64,000 nucleotides of DNA from Isoetes taiwanensis (GCA_021234155.1 JAJEKV010000046.1:7259012-7323011), one strand, 5' to 3'. Counted from the stretch's first letter, positions 1 through 11,094 are shown. Program-made: numbers and translations. The notes: generated by a model from the letters alone, not told the origin.

Positions 1-90
1 CGTGCTATGATATCACCCTTATCCTCCTATAGGTCGATTGGTCTCAGTGGACGATAAAAATCATTCTTTCTTTCTTTCTTTCTCCCTAAC
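1..90 (+). mobile_element. 3' terminus of a LINE (copy E), tail only
   Basis: The window opens in the last bases of a non-LTR retrotransposon. Positions 31-44 fold as a 5-bp hairpin (AGGTC, loop GATT, GGTCT), followed by GGACGATAAAAA and a TTCT microsatellite tail. The same hairpin-GGACG-TAAAAA layout ends LINE copies B, C and D in this window. The body lies outside the window to the left. Confidence 0.7.
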
Positions 91-128
91 CAGCTAATGT
101 TATCATATATAATGTGGTATAAACTATA

Positions 129-197
129 TGATTAAGATGATTAAGATGTTCTTGATTAAGATGATGATGTTCTTGATTAAGATGATGATGTTCTTGA
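129..197. repeat. short tandem repeat, ~21-bp unit
   Basis: About three imperfect copies of a unit like GATTAAGATGATGATGTTCTT. No coding potential is evident. Confidence 0.7.
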
Positions 198-2228
198 CAT
201 TATCTTCAACTTATTAAAGGCAGCATAGAAGTCATATTAGGCTGCACTGGAATCATCAAGAGCCTCAACCATCAATTACATACCATAAATACAATAATTC
301 TACGTCAAGATAAATGTCGTCAAAATAAATGTTGTATGTCCAGATAGAAGTTTACGCAATCCAAAATCCATATTATTGCCACTATAGAGATCGGCTACTA
401 ATCCAGTTTTGAATGGTTTGAATTATCCATGGATGGAATTCTTTGTGGTTTACATTGGTCTTACATATATGAAGAAAACAGTCTGAAATGCTACAAATGA
501 CAAAGTCCGTGTTCTCTTGAAGGCTGTTGTCAATCTAGTGAGTTTGAAGGCAACTTGGTTCTTTCAAAGCCGTTGGTGAAGTATGTAAATATCTGAAAGG
601 TTGATGTACACTTCAGTAATTTGTCAAAGAGCAAGTGGACCAGCTAACACTTATTGAATGTTCTACTATTGCACAGTAGAGTATATCTCAAAGTTGGGGG
701 AAGATCTAATAGGAGCTGGGGGAAGCATCAGAGAAAATGTTATAATTATCGTTCTTATGAAAGGAGTGGAAGATACATTCATCTTACTTACCACTGCACA
801 AACACAGAAGGTGTGACTTGGACATCTCGAGAGGTACAAAATTTGCTTTTTGAAGCAGAAGTAGCAAGAAGACTTAGTTTAACTATGCCATATAAGCATA
901 TGGCAAACAAAAAAGAAGAAGAAGAGGTTAAGCATCTGCCAGTTTAGCATATGGAACAACCCTGTATTAGCAGAACGGATTGTTAAAATGCCACAGTTAG
1001 GATGTATGATGTATTCCTCAAGCGTGGAATTTCTCTACTAATTTTGAATATAACAATGTGGCAAATCAAGTTTACCTCTAAGAGGAAGGCTTACCTCTAA
1101 GAACATGTGTCTACATCTGCCGAAAATCCCTTAATTTCCTTTCAGCTCCTGAATGGAGTGTTGGCTCCAGAAAGGAGTTTGACCTATCTATTTGGCATAG
1201 TTAGAATAGAATAGGGAGCTTCCTAAATCATGAGTCGAAAAACAAGCAGCTTTTTGAACCTTCAAATCAAAACGTGATAGATAATGAAGTTTTTCAACAG
1301 CTATATAATGCCCTTCACTTTTCGTAGAGTATTCTGCCAAATGATTGTGAATCACACCTGTAGGAAACTTTGGCATGAGGTAATCTAGCAGCCACACTCT
1401 AAGATCTCCTAAATCTGCCTTCTCCATCGGACCCAAAGCTGAGAGTATACACCGAACAACCTAAAAATTTTAAAGACTTTTCCTGGCCCTCTGACTAAAA
1501 AATTAGAAACAAGAACTCTGGCATCTTTTCTTTCTATAGAATACAGGGACTTACTGCATTCCGGTATAGCGTGGTGAGTAAGTATGGCGCCAAGAACGCA
1601 TTTGAAGCTGAAGCCGTTTGTAGCGATGGCCAGATCCTTCAAGGAAGGTCTAAGACACTGATGGCCAATCTGCTCTTCATGTCTATGACTTGATCCTCCT
1701 GCACCCATTACCAATTCTTGTTAGATCCTAGAAAATCCCACAATTCTATAAAAGGAACCATAGCTTCAACACGCAGAAGATTTAAAACAAAATGAGACTA
1801 GGCGATGGGGAGAAAATCTTCTAAGTATTGGGCTTTATGTCAAGGTTCAAGAAATAAATGGGCGTTGTCGGGCCCATCTGCTTAGACGCTAGAGGGCAAC
1901 GTCATAGCTGAGAAGCTTAGTACCTTATTTTCCATAGGTTTTCTATTTTTCCTAGCCATGGATTCAGAAATTAGTAGATCTAATAGTTGAGATGCAATTA
2001 AGCTGATGTGGCAGGATACGTGGCATAGCTAGAATTGCAGCAAAGTGTGCACCTCGGGTTAGGCAACCCTGCTAAAAAAGACTGCTTCTTGCCAAAATCT
2101 AGATGCCAGCGTCATCTTCATACGTATTTTCATACCAATACCCACTTTAACCATCACAAATCTTATGTTCTAAAAATATGGTTTTTGATCAGGCAAACAT
2201 TATAGAGAAGGAAAATACGAGGGCAACC
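198..2228. other. no recognisable gene
   Basis: Mostly AT-rich sequence with short unconserved open frames. A 97-codon plus-strand frame (654-947) and two minus-strand frames (1188-1714) show no domain I recognise. They may be degraded exons. Confidence 0.5.
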
Positions 2229-2400
2229 TTTTTGGGTTGCCCCTAAGGGGGCAAACCCTTGTTTATGTGGGTTTTTGGCATATCCAAGGTATTTGCTGGA
2301 ATATACCTAAGATATGCTGGTAACTGCTCCAAACCTATTGTAGCCTATAAATTCGCGGTCACCTGCGTTCTCGATCGCCCATGTTTCAACCGGGTAACTG
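2229..2400 (+). repeat. R1 repeat, copy 1
   Basis: It starts TTTTTGGGTTGCCCC and forms a palindrome with the following GGGGCAAACCC. It then carries GTTTATGTGGG, ATATCC/ATATGC repeats, CTGCTCCAAACC and ends near AACCGGG. Three further copies lie at 7329, 26410 (minus) and 31123 (minus). It ends about 35 bases before the ATG of a small ORF, as other copies end close to gene-fragment starts. Confidence 0.75.
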
Positions 2401-2434
2401 TGGCAAGGTTGTGTAGTTCTGCTGTCGTTCTGCT

Positions 2435-2566
2435 ATGGCGAGAGACAAAAGGGGGAAGACGAACAAAAGCCCGATTGAGCAGATCCCAATTTGCATTGTT
2501 TCGTTAGGGAAGGCCGCAGATATGGACCTGAAGAGTTTACTGCAGACAGTCTGCCTAAGTGTATGA
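2435..2566 (+). CDS. small ORF or first-exon remnant, unknown function
   Basis: A 43-codon frame starts MARDKRGKTNK and is rich in basic residues at its N-terminus. It lies 35 bases after the end of R1 copy 1. I do not recognise the protein. It may be the first exon of a captured gene, because BtaA-like exons follow on the same strand, but no clear splice donor links them. The basic start followed by a hydrophobic IPICIVSLG stretch is all that can be seen. Confidence 0.25.
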   Translation: MARDKRGKTNKSPIEQIPICIVSLGKAADMDLKSLLQTVCLSV

Positions 2567-2744
2567 CAACTGATAACTTTTGGCTTGCAGTTTTGAATAC
2601 ATTGGCCATGGAAAGATTTCATACGTTCCTTTGTTGAAGCCCCCCTATTATATTTGGCTTGGCAAATGTCGAAACATTTTTGGTGAGTTCTGAGACTAAT
2701 TCACAATTGGTTATGACAGTAGTTCTCATTCCATCATCTTATAG

Positions 2745-3104
2745 GGATGAATCCCCTACGCTTTCCTGCAACATTTCTCTACTCCTTATCATGGGAAGGC
2801 CCTCGTGAAGATGAGAAGGTTCTAGACATAGGTTCAACAGATACTGTGCTCACCTTTACTTCAGGAGGGTGCAATACTTTTGACCTCCTTCTACATGTTT
2901 CTCCTATTTTGTGTTATACTATATCCCTTGGTTTTTAGATCTATTTCTATATGAGCCCAATTCAGCTTTATTATTATTATTATTTTTCCAGGGTGCTAGG
3001 CTTGTTGTTGCAGTGGATATTAATCCTGCACAGAGCTATCTTTTGTCATCTCTTGATCCATTTGCTAGTTCGAATGAACAGCTTTTGTCTTCTGATTGTA
3101 GATG
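2745..3104 (+). pseudogene. fragment of BtaA-like (DUF3419) betaine-lipid synthase
   Basis: Two exons are visible. Exon 2745-2896 follows an AG acceptor and ends at GT; it encodes YSLSWEGPREDEKVL and then VLTFTSGGCNTFDLLLH. Exon 2 starts at 2992 after an AG acceptor and continues in frame with GARLVVAVDINPAQS. SWE-P-D, the TSGGCN loop and VD-NPAQ are the SAM-binding signature of the DUF3419/BtaA family, which transfers a 3-amino-3-carboxypropyl group from SAM to diacylglycerol in betaine-lipid (DGTS) synthesis. This lipid is known from algae, mosses and ferns but not seed plants. Only about 65 of the usual several hundred residues are present, and similarity stops after NPAQS. It is a fragment, joined downstream to exons of an unrelated flavoprotein. 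Confidence 0.7.
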
Positions 3105-3117
3105 AGGAACTACATTT

Positions 3118-3374
3118 GTGCCACAACTAACGATTAAACATGACAGTGACCTTTGCAGGATTATAATCACAGACTCGCACAGATACGTTCTGGACATAGC
3201 AGTAAAAGTAAGTTACTGCTTGCAAAATTCAAGCAGCCTAGTGATTTGGAAAAGTGGGAATGCCGGCAGAGCACACATTTCAAGGACAATTTTTCGAACT
3301 ATGATGATGAAATGAACGCAGAATTTGTATTGGATGAGAATGGGCGTGCTGTATTTTCAGGTGTACATTCCTGA
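3118..3374 (+). other. unassigned open stretch, possible exon
   Basis: A plus-strand frame between the BtaA-like and flavoprotein exons encodes an acidic stretch with DLEKWECRQS and MNAEFVLDENGRAVFSG. It ends in a stop codon and has no clear splice borders. It belongs to neither neighbouring family as far as I can tell. Confidence 0.25.
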
Positions 3375-3693
3375 GACACCCATTTTAGATGAAAGTTTAT
3401 GATTCATCAGTGTTTTTTCAGGCTTTGTCTTTGTAAGGGGTGGCTATGTCAAATTGTTTAGAAGGATCTCGTTACCTTCAGGTTTTACTCTTGATATATT
3501 TACATAGTTTACACAGTGGTGTTTTTGGATCGTGTACACTAAGATGATCTATAGGTATGAAGGATTTTTACTGTCTGTTTGTGGTGATGGAAAGCAATAT
3601 GTCGTACTCTTAGAATGTGGTGTTGAAGAATTTAACTCGCCATCTTGCTTATACTTTGCACGTTTTACATAGGTCAACTAACTGGAATTGCAG

Positions 3694-5293
3694 GGTTATA
3701 CCTTTGCTGTTGAGCTTGATCATACGATAATTGAACCAAGACCAAGCCTTTTCACTTTCACAGTTGAGGATACAGCCTTGAATCAATTAGCAGGAGTAAG
3801 GTGAGAAGCTTTTACATTTAGGCGTATGGTTTTTCAATGGTTAACTTGTGTAAACAACTGATTAAGCTTGTGCTCGTATTAAGTTAGCTTTCCACATGTC
3901 CGGGCAAAATTAATCTGTGGGAGTCATGACTCTTTTTGCAACCAAAGTTGTTGTTGTATGATAATTTGAATGTATATGTTGATTTTTAGCATGGACCCCT
4001 TCTTGTAACCCATTGGGGATTGAGTGGGCCTGTTGTACTGCGCCTTTCAGCCTGGGCTGCACGAGACCTCTTCGAATCTAACTACCAAGGTGAATTTGAT
4101 TGTTGAGGAAGTGTGTCGAAAGCCAGCATCATAAAGGAGTAGTCTAGCTTAGAAATTGTATTTTACCTGGATTGATTGCAACTTTATTCAGGAACATTAT
4201 TGGTGGATTTCCTTCCTGAATTAAAAAACGAAGAGGCTGGAGCAATCTTAGTTAAACATAAGACATCCTTTGCTGTAAGTGATTAGAGAACTATGGAACT
4301 GGTTGCATAAAGATAGATTGCAAAATGGAAATAGAAGTTTTGAACCATGACGATCTTTGCCATGTAGAGATGTCAAATTTTTTTCTCATGCTCAAGGGGA
4401 AGGGGGATGTGTTAGTAGTTTGATACTCAGTTCCAATTGATTTTACGTTACTGATAAGATTACGTCTCTATGCATTTCCCATCCTATGCAGTTGCAAAAG
4501 CTAAGTCATGGGGTGCCTTCTACGTTTAATATAGTCCGTAGATTTTGGCAATATGATAGAGCGGGAGGTAAGTTTGTTTTACTTGGCTCCTATGGGGAAA
4601 AAATTGTCTTCAATTGAATGTTCTTAGCAGAATTTGGGTGGAGACATGATATAGGGATGTATCACAAACCAAGCGTCGCAACAGCTGGTTGCACCTCTAA
4701 AGAAGTGCACATTCAATGTGTCCAGTAAAGTAAGCTTTCTAAACTGGACTGCTTTCTTCTTCTTTTTTTTTTTTTTTTTTTTTTTTTTTTGAAGGAAGAC
4801 TGCTTTCTTTTGACATATCAACCTCAAGGATTGAGCGAGTGGTATTATTACAGGGAAAGTTTAAGGATGAGTTTATCACTGCTGGAGGAATTCCACTAAA
4901 AGAGGTAATCTGAGTTTGCTTTCCATAGCATTCGGAATTTTCTTAAGTTTTAGCATGCTTTGGCTTGGACAGGTGAATTTGAAAACGATGGAGAGTAGAA
5001 TATACAAGAATCTGTATTTAGCTGGGGAGGTTTGCCACTTATCCTTTGGCAATGCTTCAAGACTTGCACTAACTTGTTTGTTATTTTTGTTCCTTAACAG
5101 ATTTTAAATGTTGATGGGGTCACCGGTGGTTTCAACTTCCAGGTAAAGGTTCAATATGTGATTGAAAAGTGTTTCTGCAGCCTCTAACATGTGTTTAACT
5201 TAGAATGCTTGGAGTGGAGGATATATTGCTGGCAGTAGCGTAGTTTCTCTATCATCTGTTATGTCTTCAGGGTTATATAAATTAGAAGAATGA
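3694..5293 (+). pseudogene. 3' half of an HI0933-like (YhiN) FAD/NAD(P) oxidoreductase gene
   Basis: Successive GT/AG exons encode the C-terminal half of the HI0933-like flavoprotein family: 3694-3800 (GYTFAVELDHTIIEPRPSLF), 3990-4089 ([20 protein letters not shown]), 4192-4274, 4492-4567, a piece ending at 4729, 4854-4904 (FKDEFITAGGIPLKE), 4973-5029 (KTMESRIYKNLYLAGE), 5101-5142 (DVDGVTGG-type loop) and 5204-5293 (NAWSGGYIAG, then TGA). These are hallmark motifs of the family. The N-terminal Rossmann FAD-binding part (GGGAAG-type) is not found upstream, where BtaA-like exons lie instead. One expected exon after 3800 also seems missing, and the phase after 4567 is not clean. The copy is best read as a fragment, possibly captured. 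An intron near 4763 holds a 28-base poly(T) run. Confidence 0.7.
4763..4790. repeat. poly(T) run of 28
   Basis: Uninterrupted T28 inside an intron of the flavoprotein fragment. It could be a reverse-oriented poly(A) scar, but no adjoining element was seen. Confidence 0.85.
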
Positions 5294-5539
5294 ATGGGCT
5301 ACACCTTAAGGAGCAGTTAACGAAGGGGTTTGGAAGAAAGAAAATTCCAAGAACTTAGCTTTGTGGGGACAAGTTCTTCGTAAGTCTAGTATATGGTCAT
5401 AGCCATTGCGTTTGGCGCCAGGAGCCACGTGCCTCAAAAGAGAAATGTCTCTTTCCTTGATTATTGGAACTCATCTTCAAAATGCCGCCCTTTGGTTGTC
5501 CAAACATTTTGGATGACTTAGCTATTCTATCCTTCTCTA

Positions 5540-6620
5540 TAAAACAATGTTTGCAACTTTGGGAGCTCCATTGGACGTTTGTGACACTTTATTCAAGAGG
5601 TATATAGGCCTTTTACACGCTTTGTTTGTTTCAGCTTGCAATTGCAATGCATTTCTGCCAATAATGTAATATTCTCTTACACATTCATTGTTCAGCAGGG
5701 ATGTGATGGAGATCTTGCTGTTTTGCAACACTTTGATAAACACGTACATGAGAAGTCACTCACTTGCACAGGCAAGGTAAGTCCTTAACGAGCTGCCAAC
5801 CTGAGATGTTATAACTTGTGCAGCTTTACTTTCAGGATTATTTAAAATGGGTCACCACATGAAGCGTTGGAATGCTTGAACAGATGCAAGTCGATGGCAT
5901 TCAACCAAATTCTGTCATATTTTTTTTTATCATAAAAGCATGTTGCGATGTTGGAGCAATAGAGGGCAGTGCATACCTTGATTGCTCAAAACAACTTTAG
6001 AAGAGAGATTGCCAAATGCGGCGAAGCCCAAGATATCTTTGACAGGAAATGAGCTTGTAGTTTTGATACTGTATCATGGAATGGAGTGCTATCTGGATAC
6101 AACAATGTGCTTCACATGGACGCATTGAAATGCTATAGATAGAAGCATTTGGATGGTGCACAACCAATTCTGCCACATGTATCTGTAGCTTAACAGTATG
6201 TGCCAACATGTCACCTTTAGATGGCAGATGGAAAAAAGAAAATGCTTTCATTGCTACTGCTCTGGTTGGTATGTTCAATGATAGAAGCATGAGAAGTTTT
6301 CAATAAAACACATCTAAATATGTTGGTTTATGCAACATTGTCACCATGGGATTTATAGAGAATGGACTTGATTTACAAGTATTGGGGTGTGTGGATGTGA
6401 TCCAAGAGGATGGAACATGTCTGAATGCTGTCAAAGAAGGATGTAAAAATGGAATACGCTGGCAATTTTCTAATCAGTATTTATCCAAATCTGGTCAATA
6501 CAAGTACTTGTACAAATCTGGTCAATGCAAGTGCTGAAAGCTTGAAAATTCTAATCGTTCTATGCTTCTTGCAGTTATCCCTTTTGATGTGGGGATATTT
6601 AAATTTTGGCTTGCCTTCCT
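5540..6620 (+). pseudogene. degenerate PPR-repeat sequence
   Basis: Several frames with stops and frameshifts resemble plant pentatricopeptide repeats. At 5700-5770 the frame reads LLFCNTLINTYMRSHSLAQAR, matching the FxxNTLIxMYxxxGxLxxAR consensus. At 6050-6110 another frame reads DTVSWNGVLSGY, matching the xVSWNxxIxGY PPR signature. Phrases such as GAQPILPHV follow the usual repeat spacing. PPR proteins bind organelle RNA and are very numerous in ferns and lycophytes. No frame stays open for more than about two repeats, so this is a pseudogene. The exact borders are uncertain. Confidence 0.55.
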
Positions 6621-7328
6621 AAGCTCATAGTGCGCAATAGACCTGAATTTCCAGTTCAACATTTCAAAAGTTCACGTGGACACATTCCCCATCTATCTCT
6701 CGAGGCAAAGGAGGAGCTGAGAACTATAATTGCTTCAGGCGAGGTCAATGGTAAAAAATAGCAGGCTTGCTTTGGATCCCTTGACTATAACGCAACTCCA
6801 CCAGTGTAATAAGCATTATAACTTGTGTATATAGTTGGTATTGATACAGGATCTTGGATTTTCTTTTTAAAAGTAGAAATGCAGAAAACCAACTTAATAT
6901 AGCAGCTATATTAAGTTGGTTGCGTTTGATATAAAAAACTCCATTTTAGTAGAAACTTTGCAGCATTAATATGGTTACTGCAAAGTGATCCTATGGTTAG
7001 GCCGTATTTGTGATGTCTTGGTTGCACGTACATGACTATAAATGACAAACGAAATGAAAACATGTAGAAATGATGGAGGCACTCCTATCATACTCTAAAC
7101 TTTAGTGCATCAATTGATCTTTTATATTGAACATGTCCAATAGATGTTACTCTTGATGAGGTGGATCAAAAGATTTATTGTGCAAAAGCGGAAAAGGAGA
7201 ATCTAGCTATAGCTTTTGGCATCGTTAGAATGCCATAAGCACAAGCTTTTGAGTCAAATCCAAGTATATTGATTAAAAACTCAATTCTAATTTTGTAGCC
7301 CTAACACTTGTAGCAATAGACAAAGTTG
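6621..7328. other. no gene; contains a perfect hairpin
   Basis: AT-rich and apparently non-coding. The only structure noted is the perfect hairpin at 6887-6921, listed separately. Confidence 0.5.
6887..6921. repeat. perfect 16-bp hairpin with 3-nt loop
   Basis: Arm AACCAACTTAATATAG (6887-6902), loop CAG, and an exact reverse-complement arm (6906-6921). The flanking bases do not pair. Its function is unknown; it could be a small fold-back relic. Confidence 0.9.
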
Positions 7329-7512
7329 TTTTTTGGGTCCCTAGGGGACAACCCTTGCTCATACGAGTTTCCGGTATATTCTAAGTATATGCTGAAATAA
7401 TGTATCAGAATATGCCTAGGATATGCCAAAAACTGCTCCAAACCTAATGTTGCCTGTAAACTGGCGGTCACCAGTGTTGCTGGGCGGCCCCTGTGCAAAC
7501 TGGATAACCGGC
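7329..7512 (+). repeat. R1 repeat, copy 2
   Basis: It matches copy 1 from TTTTTTGGGTCCCTAGGGG through CTGCTCCAAACC to GATAACCGGC, with a decayed palindrome. It ends 39 bases before the first ATG of the light-harvesting-like fragment. Confidence 0.75.
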
Positions 7513-7551
7513 TTTCATATTCCATGTGTTGCTGCGCCACTACAAATTCGC

Positions 7552-7914
7552 ATGCCTCATAGAAGATCCCAAGAAAAAACTAAGGAAGCAGAAGTAAAAG
7601 AAGAGGATTTTGAAGCTCGTCTTACCAGGCTTCAACACAAGGTTACAAACGGATTCGGCAAGAAAGCAGAGCTCAGGAAGGCTTGAAAAGAAGAGGGTGA
7701 TCCGTCCCATGTAAGGAAAAGTACAACTAAGAATGTGCTTTTGCCTCCGGTGCCTCTGAAACATCCTGTATCGGGGAGTTTAGTTGTAGAATTAGGTTTC
7801 AATCCTTATATAGAGAGATTGAATGGTAGATTTGCGGCACTAGGTCTTGCCGCTGTCATTTTGGTGGAGCTTGCTACTGTTATTGATTTAGGGCACTTCA
7901 TTTCATGCTACAGG
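7552..7914 (+). pseudogene. light-harvesting-like (LIL/one-helix type) protein fragment
   Basis: The frame runs from ATG 7552 to a GT donor at 7915 with one in-frame TGA (7684-7686). After a charged, lysine-rich N-terminal part comes GFNPYIERLNGRFAALGLAA and then VILVELAT. E-R-L-N-G-R-x-A-x-x-G is the chlorophyll-binding helix signature of the LHC superfamily. A single such helix points to a one-helix or stress-enhanced LIL protein of the thylakoid membrane. No transit peptide is visible before the ATG, and R1 copy 2 ends 39 bases upstream, so the 5' end was probably lost or replaced. The internal stop makes it a pseudogene unless a splice event removes it. The exact LIL subfamily cannot be assigned from the fragment. 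Confidence 0.65.
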
Positions 7915-8647
7915 GTAAGCGTGTCGTGATCTTTGGCCTTCCGATGAGCTCCATGTTATTTGTCTTATGTTCCATCTTATTTGTCTTATGTTTTACATGA
8001 TTTCTTCTAGATTTGCATGTTATTTAACATAGAGGAATATCTGGCCTTTGCATTCTACATTGACCTTCAGTCTCCCACTTTCATCCAAAGAGCTACTGAT
8101 AAATGAATTTTTTAGCCAAGAAGAACCCAACTTGTTTCCAATGCAAATGAAATGCATGTTAGCTTCGATCACTCTCCCAGTACTTGTAGCATATGGTGTC
8201 TTGAGAGATTCTGTGGCTATTATCAATTCTCCCATTCAAAATAACCTCTACCGATTTTGACTAGAGGAATTGTAGTGCTTTCTATGATGCTTTTGGACCG
8301 AGAAATTCCATCAGTCTGGAACCACTGTAAACAATAATCTGGCCAAAATCATAAAGCGTACATTTATTACATAAGATTGTATAAGATATTTTACTGTATT
8401 TGTATGAAAATACGTAGTTTGTTGATGATAGATTCCAAATAGGAGCATTATTCTTTCTTTCTGTATTTTTTTTTTATTTTTTTTTTTTGTTCCAGAAGCC
8501 AGGCACATTATTGTAGGAAGGCGGCAACAGCTCTTGTGGAGGCGGCCAGGCCTTTGCTGAAAGCCATAGCTTCAGTTGTATATTTGGCCGTAGCTATAGC
8601 CAGGCTTGCGGTTTTCGTGCGGCATGTTTTAGATTTGGATGTCAAAA
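7915..8647. other. no gene recognised
   Basis: Probably intron or downstream sequence of the light-harvesting-like fragment. It contains T-rich runs at about 8455-8490. Confidence 0.5.
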
Positions 8648-8732
8648 CATGACTTTGAACTATGATATAAGCCACTTCACCCTTCGGCCATGGAGGGCAA
8701 CCCTGAGTGCGCAGCACCTTGTTTGATCGGTA
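8648..8732 (-). repeat. R2 repeat, reverse copy
   Basis: The reverse complement reads AACAAGGTGCTGCGCAC, then GGGTTGCCCTCC, then GAAGTGGCTTATATCATAG. It matches R2 copies at 12278 and 25398. It lies 147 bases upstream of the two-exon gene at 8879. Confidence 0.75.
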
Positions 8733-8878
8733 TAGAGGGGCACTAGGTTTGGCTTTTGGGGATAATTTAGAAAGCGGGCCATGGCATGAAGAAAATAAGG
8801 CAACGTGGCGGGGGTACAAGGGGCAACGTGTGCAGGAGAGGGGATATGATGCACTGCGATGCTGCAAAAGGCAGAGGG

Positions 8879-9345
8879 ATGGCCTCCAAGAAGAACGGTG
8901 CGCCACAGCCATGCCAGAATGGGGAAGGAATTGGGCTGTATGCACCCCAACAGGAGGAGTCGGAGCGCTCGGATGTGCGCGAAGCTTTGCAGCAAATCAT
9001 GGACAAGCTTTCGCACCTCCCTGCCGACTCCCTCGAGTCCGTCCGCTCCGTTTTGGAAACTTGGATGCGCGATGCTTCCCATACCTATGGTTCTGCCAAA
9101 CAAGCTGTCGGCCGTACCAAGGATCTCTTGGCCGACAAATTCTCCTCCTTCCGTTCCCCTGATCCTGCCTCTGTATGCCCCTCATTTTTCTTGCTTTCTT
9201 TGTTTCTTCCTTTCTTAGGCCCCCTCTCATTTTTATTTTTTTTGTTACATCTCAGGTTGCTGACGAAGTTCGTCAGGACATTCTCCAGAAATCAGAAGCT
9301 GCTATTCCAACGGATGAATCTACTCGTCCCAAATCTCGCCTTTGA
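8879..9345 (+). CDS. small two-exon gene, conserved-looking protein of unknown function
   Basis: Exon 1 8879-9172 (98 codons) and exon 2 9256-9345 (29 codons plus TGA) join in phase 0 across an 83-bp T-rich intron with GT and CAG borders, giving a 127-aa protein. The start ATG has G at -3 and G at +4, a good plant context. A longer frame from 8786 is possible but its N-terminus looks like untranslated sequence. The protein is hydrophilic and acidic/basic with helical spacing (REALQQIMDKLSHLPADSL, AKQAVGRTKDLLADKFS, VADEVRQDILQKSEAA). There are no membrane segments and no signal peptide. The helical pattern loosely resembles LEA-type or apolipophorin-like amphipathic helices, but I do not recognise a family. 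It is GC-richer than its surroundings, which supports coding. Confidence 0.6.
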
Positions 9346-9561
9346 AGATCACTGTTGCTAAAGTGTCACGGAATGAAGTTAGTAGATATGTCTAGCCTAC
9401 CTAGTTGCCAGTGGCATCTTTCCAATTTGTGATCATTGCTTGTTCTTATTTTCAGATTAGTCATTTGCATTTTATTATTAACACAACAATAAATTTAACT
9501 TGCATTTGCAATTACAAGAAAAATTTTCTGGGCTAGCCAAAACTCACTTATTGGTTTAAAG

Positions 9562-9740
9562 TTCGATGTGTTCTAAACTTGTGGAGTTCACCTTTATTTA
9601 GCATCCACATTCACATTCAATAATGTTAAAAGTTCGATGTCACCTTTGTTAGCATCCACATTCACATTCAGTAATGTTTGTCTTAAATTTGTGGAGTTAA
9701 CCATTATTAGCATCCACATTTGGTAATGTTAAACTTGCTT
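9562..9740 (+). repeat. local tandem duplication with TTAGCATCCACATT motif
   Basis: Three imperfect blocks share GTTCGATGT, GTGGAGTT, TTAGCATCCACATT and AATGTT. Non-coding. Confidence 0.7.
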
Positions 9741-9885
9741 AATCATCAATTTATTTCAGTTTGATTGTGCCAGATTTGAACGTGCTATTCTACCTCGTAT
9801 TTTGGTGTCTGTAGGATGCATGACAGTGTTATTTGTGATTCAACACAAATTAAGCTAGTTTACATTCATTATGTTTTAATATATT

Positions 9886-9945
9886 CAAGGTGTTGTGCAC
9901 GAGGGGTTGCCCTTCGATAACCCGAGAGTATAAAATGGGTTTCTT
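9886..9945 (+). repeat. R2 repeat, truncated copy
   Basis: It starts CAAGGTGTTGTGCACGAGG and keeps the GGGTTGCCC core; similarity fades after about 50 bases. Confidence 0.6.
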
Positions 9946-10010
9946 CATGTTTGATCAATGATTGGGTTGCTTGTTTTGTATAGAGTAATAGATAATGTGC
10001 TTTGCATTGG

Positions 10011-10129
10011 TTGTATGGTGTTGCGAAAGAGCATGTTGTGTGGTAACATTTTTGGAGATATCACACATGTTGTATGGTGTTGCAAAAGAGCATGTTGTGT
10101 GCGTAACATTTTTGGAGACGGCACACATA
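10011..10129 (+). repeat. 59-bp tandem duplication
   Basis: Two copies start TTGTATGGTGTTGCGAAAGA / TTGTATGGTGTTGCAAAAGA and both contain TAACATTTTTGGAGA. Confidence 0.85.
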
Positions 10130-11094
10130 TTGCATAACTCCACAGGTGAGCCAGAATATTATTTATAGAGAAAAGATATAGAAAGATAGATGTATGACTC
10201 TATGAGTTGGAGTCCTTGAAAAACAGCCTTTCATTCCAACCCTTTTGTTCATAAACCTTTAATTGTTATTTAGAGAAGATTAAAATGAGATAAACAAAGA
10301 AGCAACCAACTTTAGATATCCATTTTGCTAGTAATCATACTCTTTCCTTTCTTGAACCAAAAAGCTATGTCATTCTTGGCACCTTCTTTTGTATTCACAT
10401 AAGTTCTTTTTGTTTTTTGTAAAAGGTTGTGTTCCTTCTCTTCACATTTAGCTTTGCAATCAGTAAGAAACTGCCAATCCAATGCTATTTATTTAAAAGA
10501 TGTTGCTCGGGCATTCCAAACCTACATAACAAAATATAAAATGCGATCAATTGTGTTAGAATGGAAAAAGTTGGGAAGAGGAAAAATAAATACAACAAGG
10601 ATCTACACTCTACAGCCTAAGGGGCTATAAAATGTTCGAATAGCATTTGCAAGAAAAGTATCACACCCCTAGCCCTCAAGTTTAAAGTAGTTCTTGTACG
10701 AACAGGTTGGAGATCCAATTGGCTTTCCAAGGATGGATGCCATGTTTGACAATGGAGATGGGTGGGAGTATGTGAGGCCAACAAACCACAGTCTACCAGA
10801 TGGCTTACAAAGCCACATATAATTTTTCTAGCTCGGAAATGGGATTTGACCAGGAGCATAGGTGGGCAACGTAAAGCAATCATTTTGAGGCAGGGTTTCT
10901 ATACCAGTTATTGAAAGATCCCCCAAGAAAACAATGGCTTCAGTAGGCATACAATCTAGTTCCTTCATTTTCTGGGCTTTTTGTAGCCGATCTCATAGAA
11001 GAGAAACTTCATAAGAAATGAATATATATTTCCTAACTAGTTTGGATGTGCAATTGAGAAGCACAAAACTCTTTACACTCTAACCAAATGCCTG
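10130..11094. other. no gene recognised
   Basis: AT-rich; short frames on both strands have no recognisable motifs. Confidence 0.5.

Noticed and set aside
2229-2400. R1 as a Helitron end
   Set aside because: The palindrome suggests it, but I could not show a CTRR terminus or 5' TC boundary, so only gene capture in general is proposed.
2745-3104. A functional betaine-lipid synthase gene
   Set aside because: Only about 65 residues with the SAM-binding motifs are present and the rest of the enzyme is absent.
8508-9230. Several long overlapping frames on both strands around the two-exon gene
   Set aside because: They are shadows of the GC-rich coding exon at 8879-9172; only the spliced 127-aa frame is consistent.
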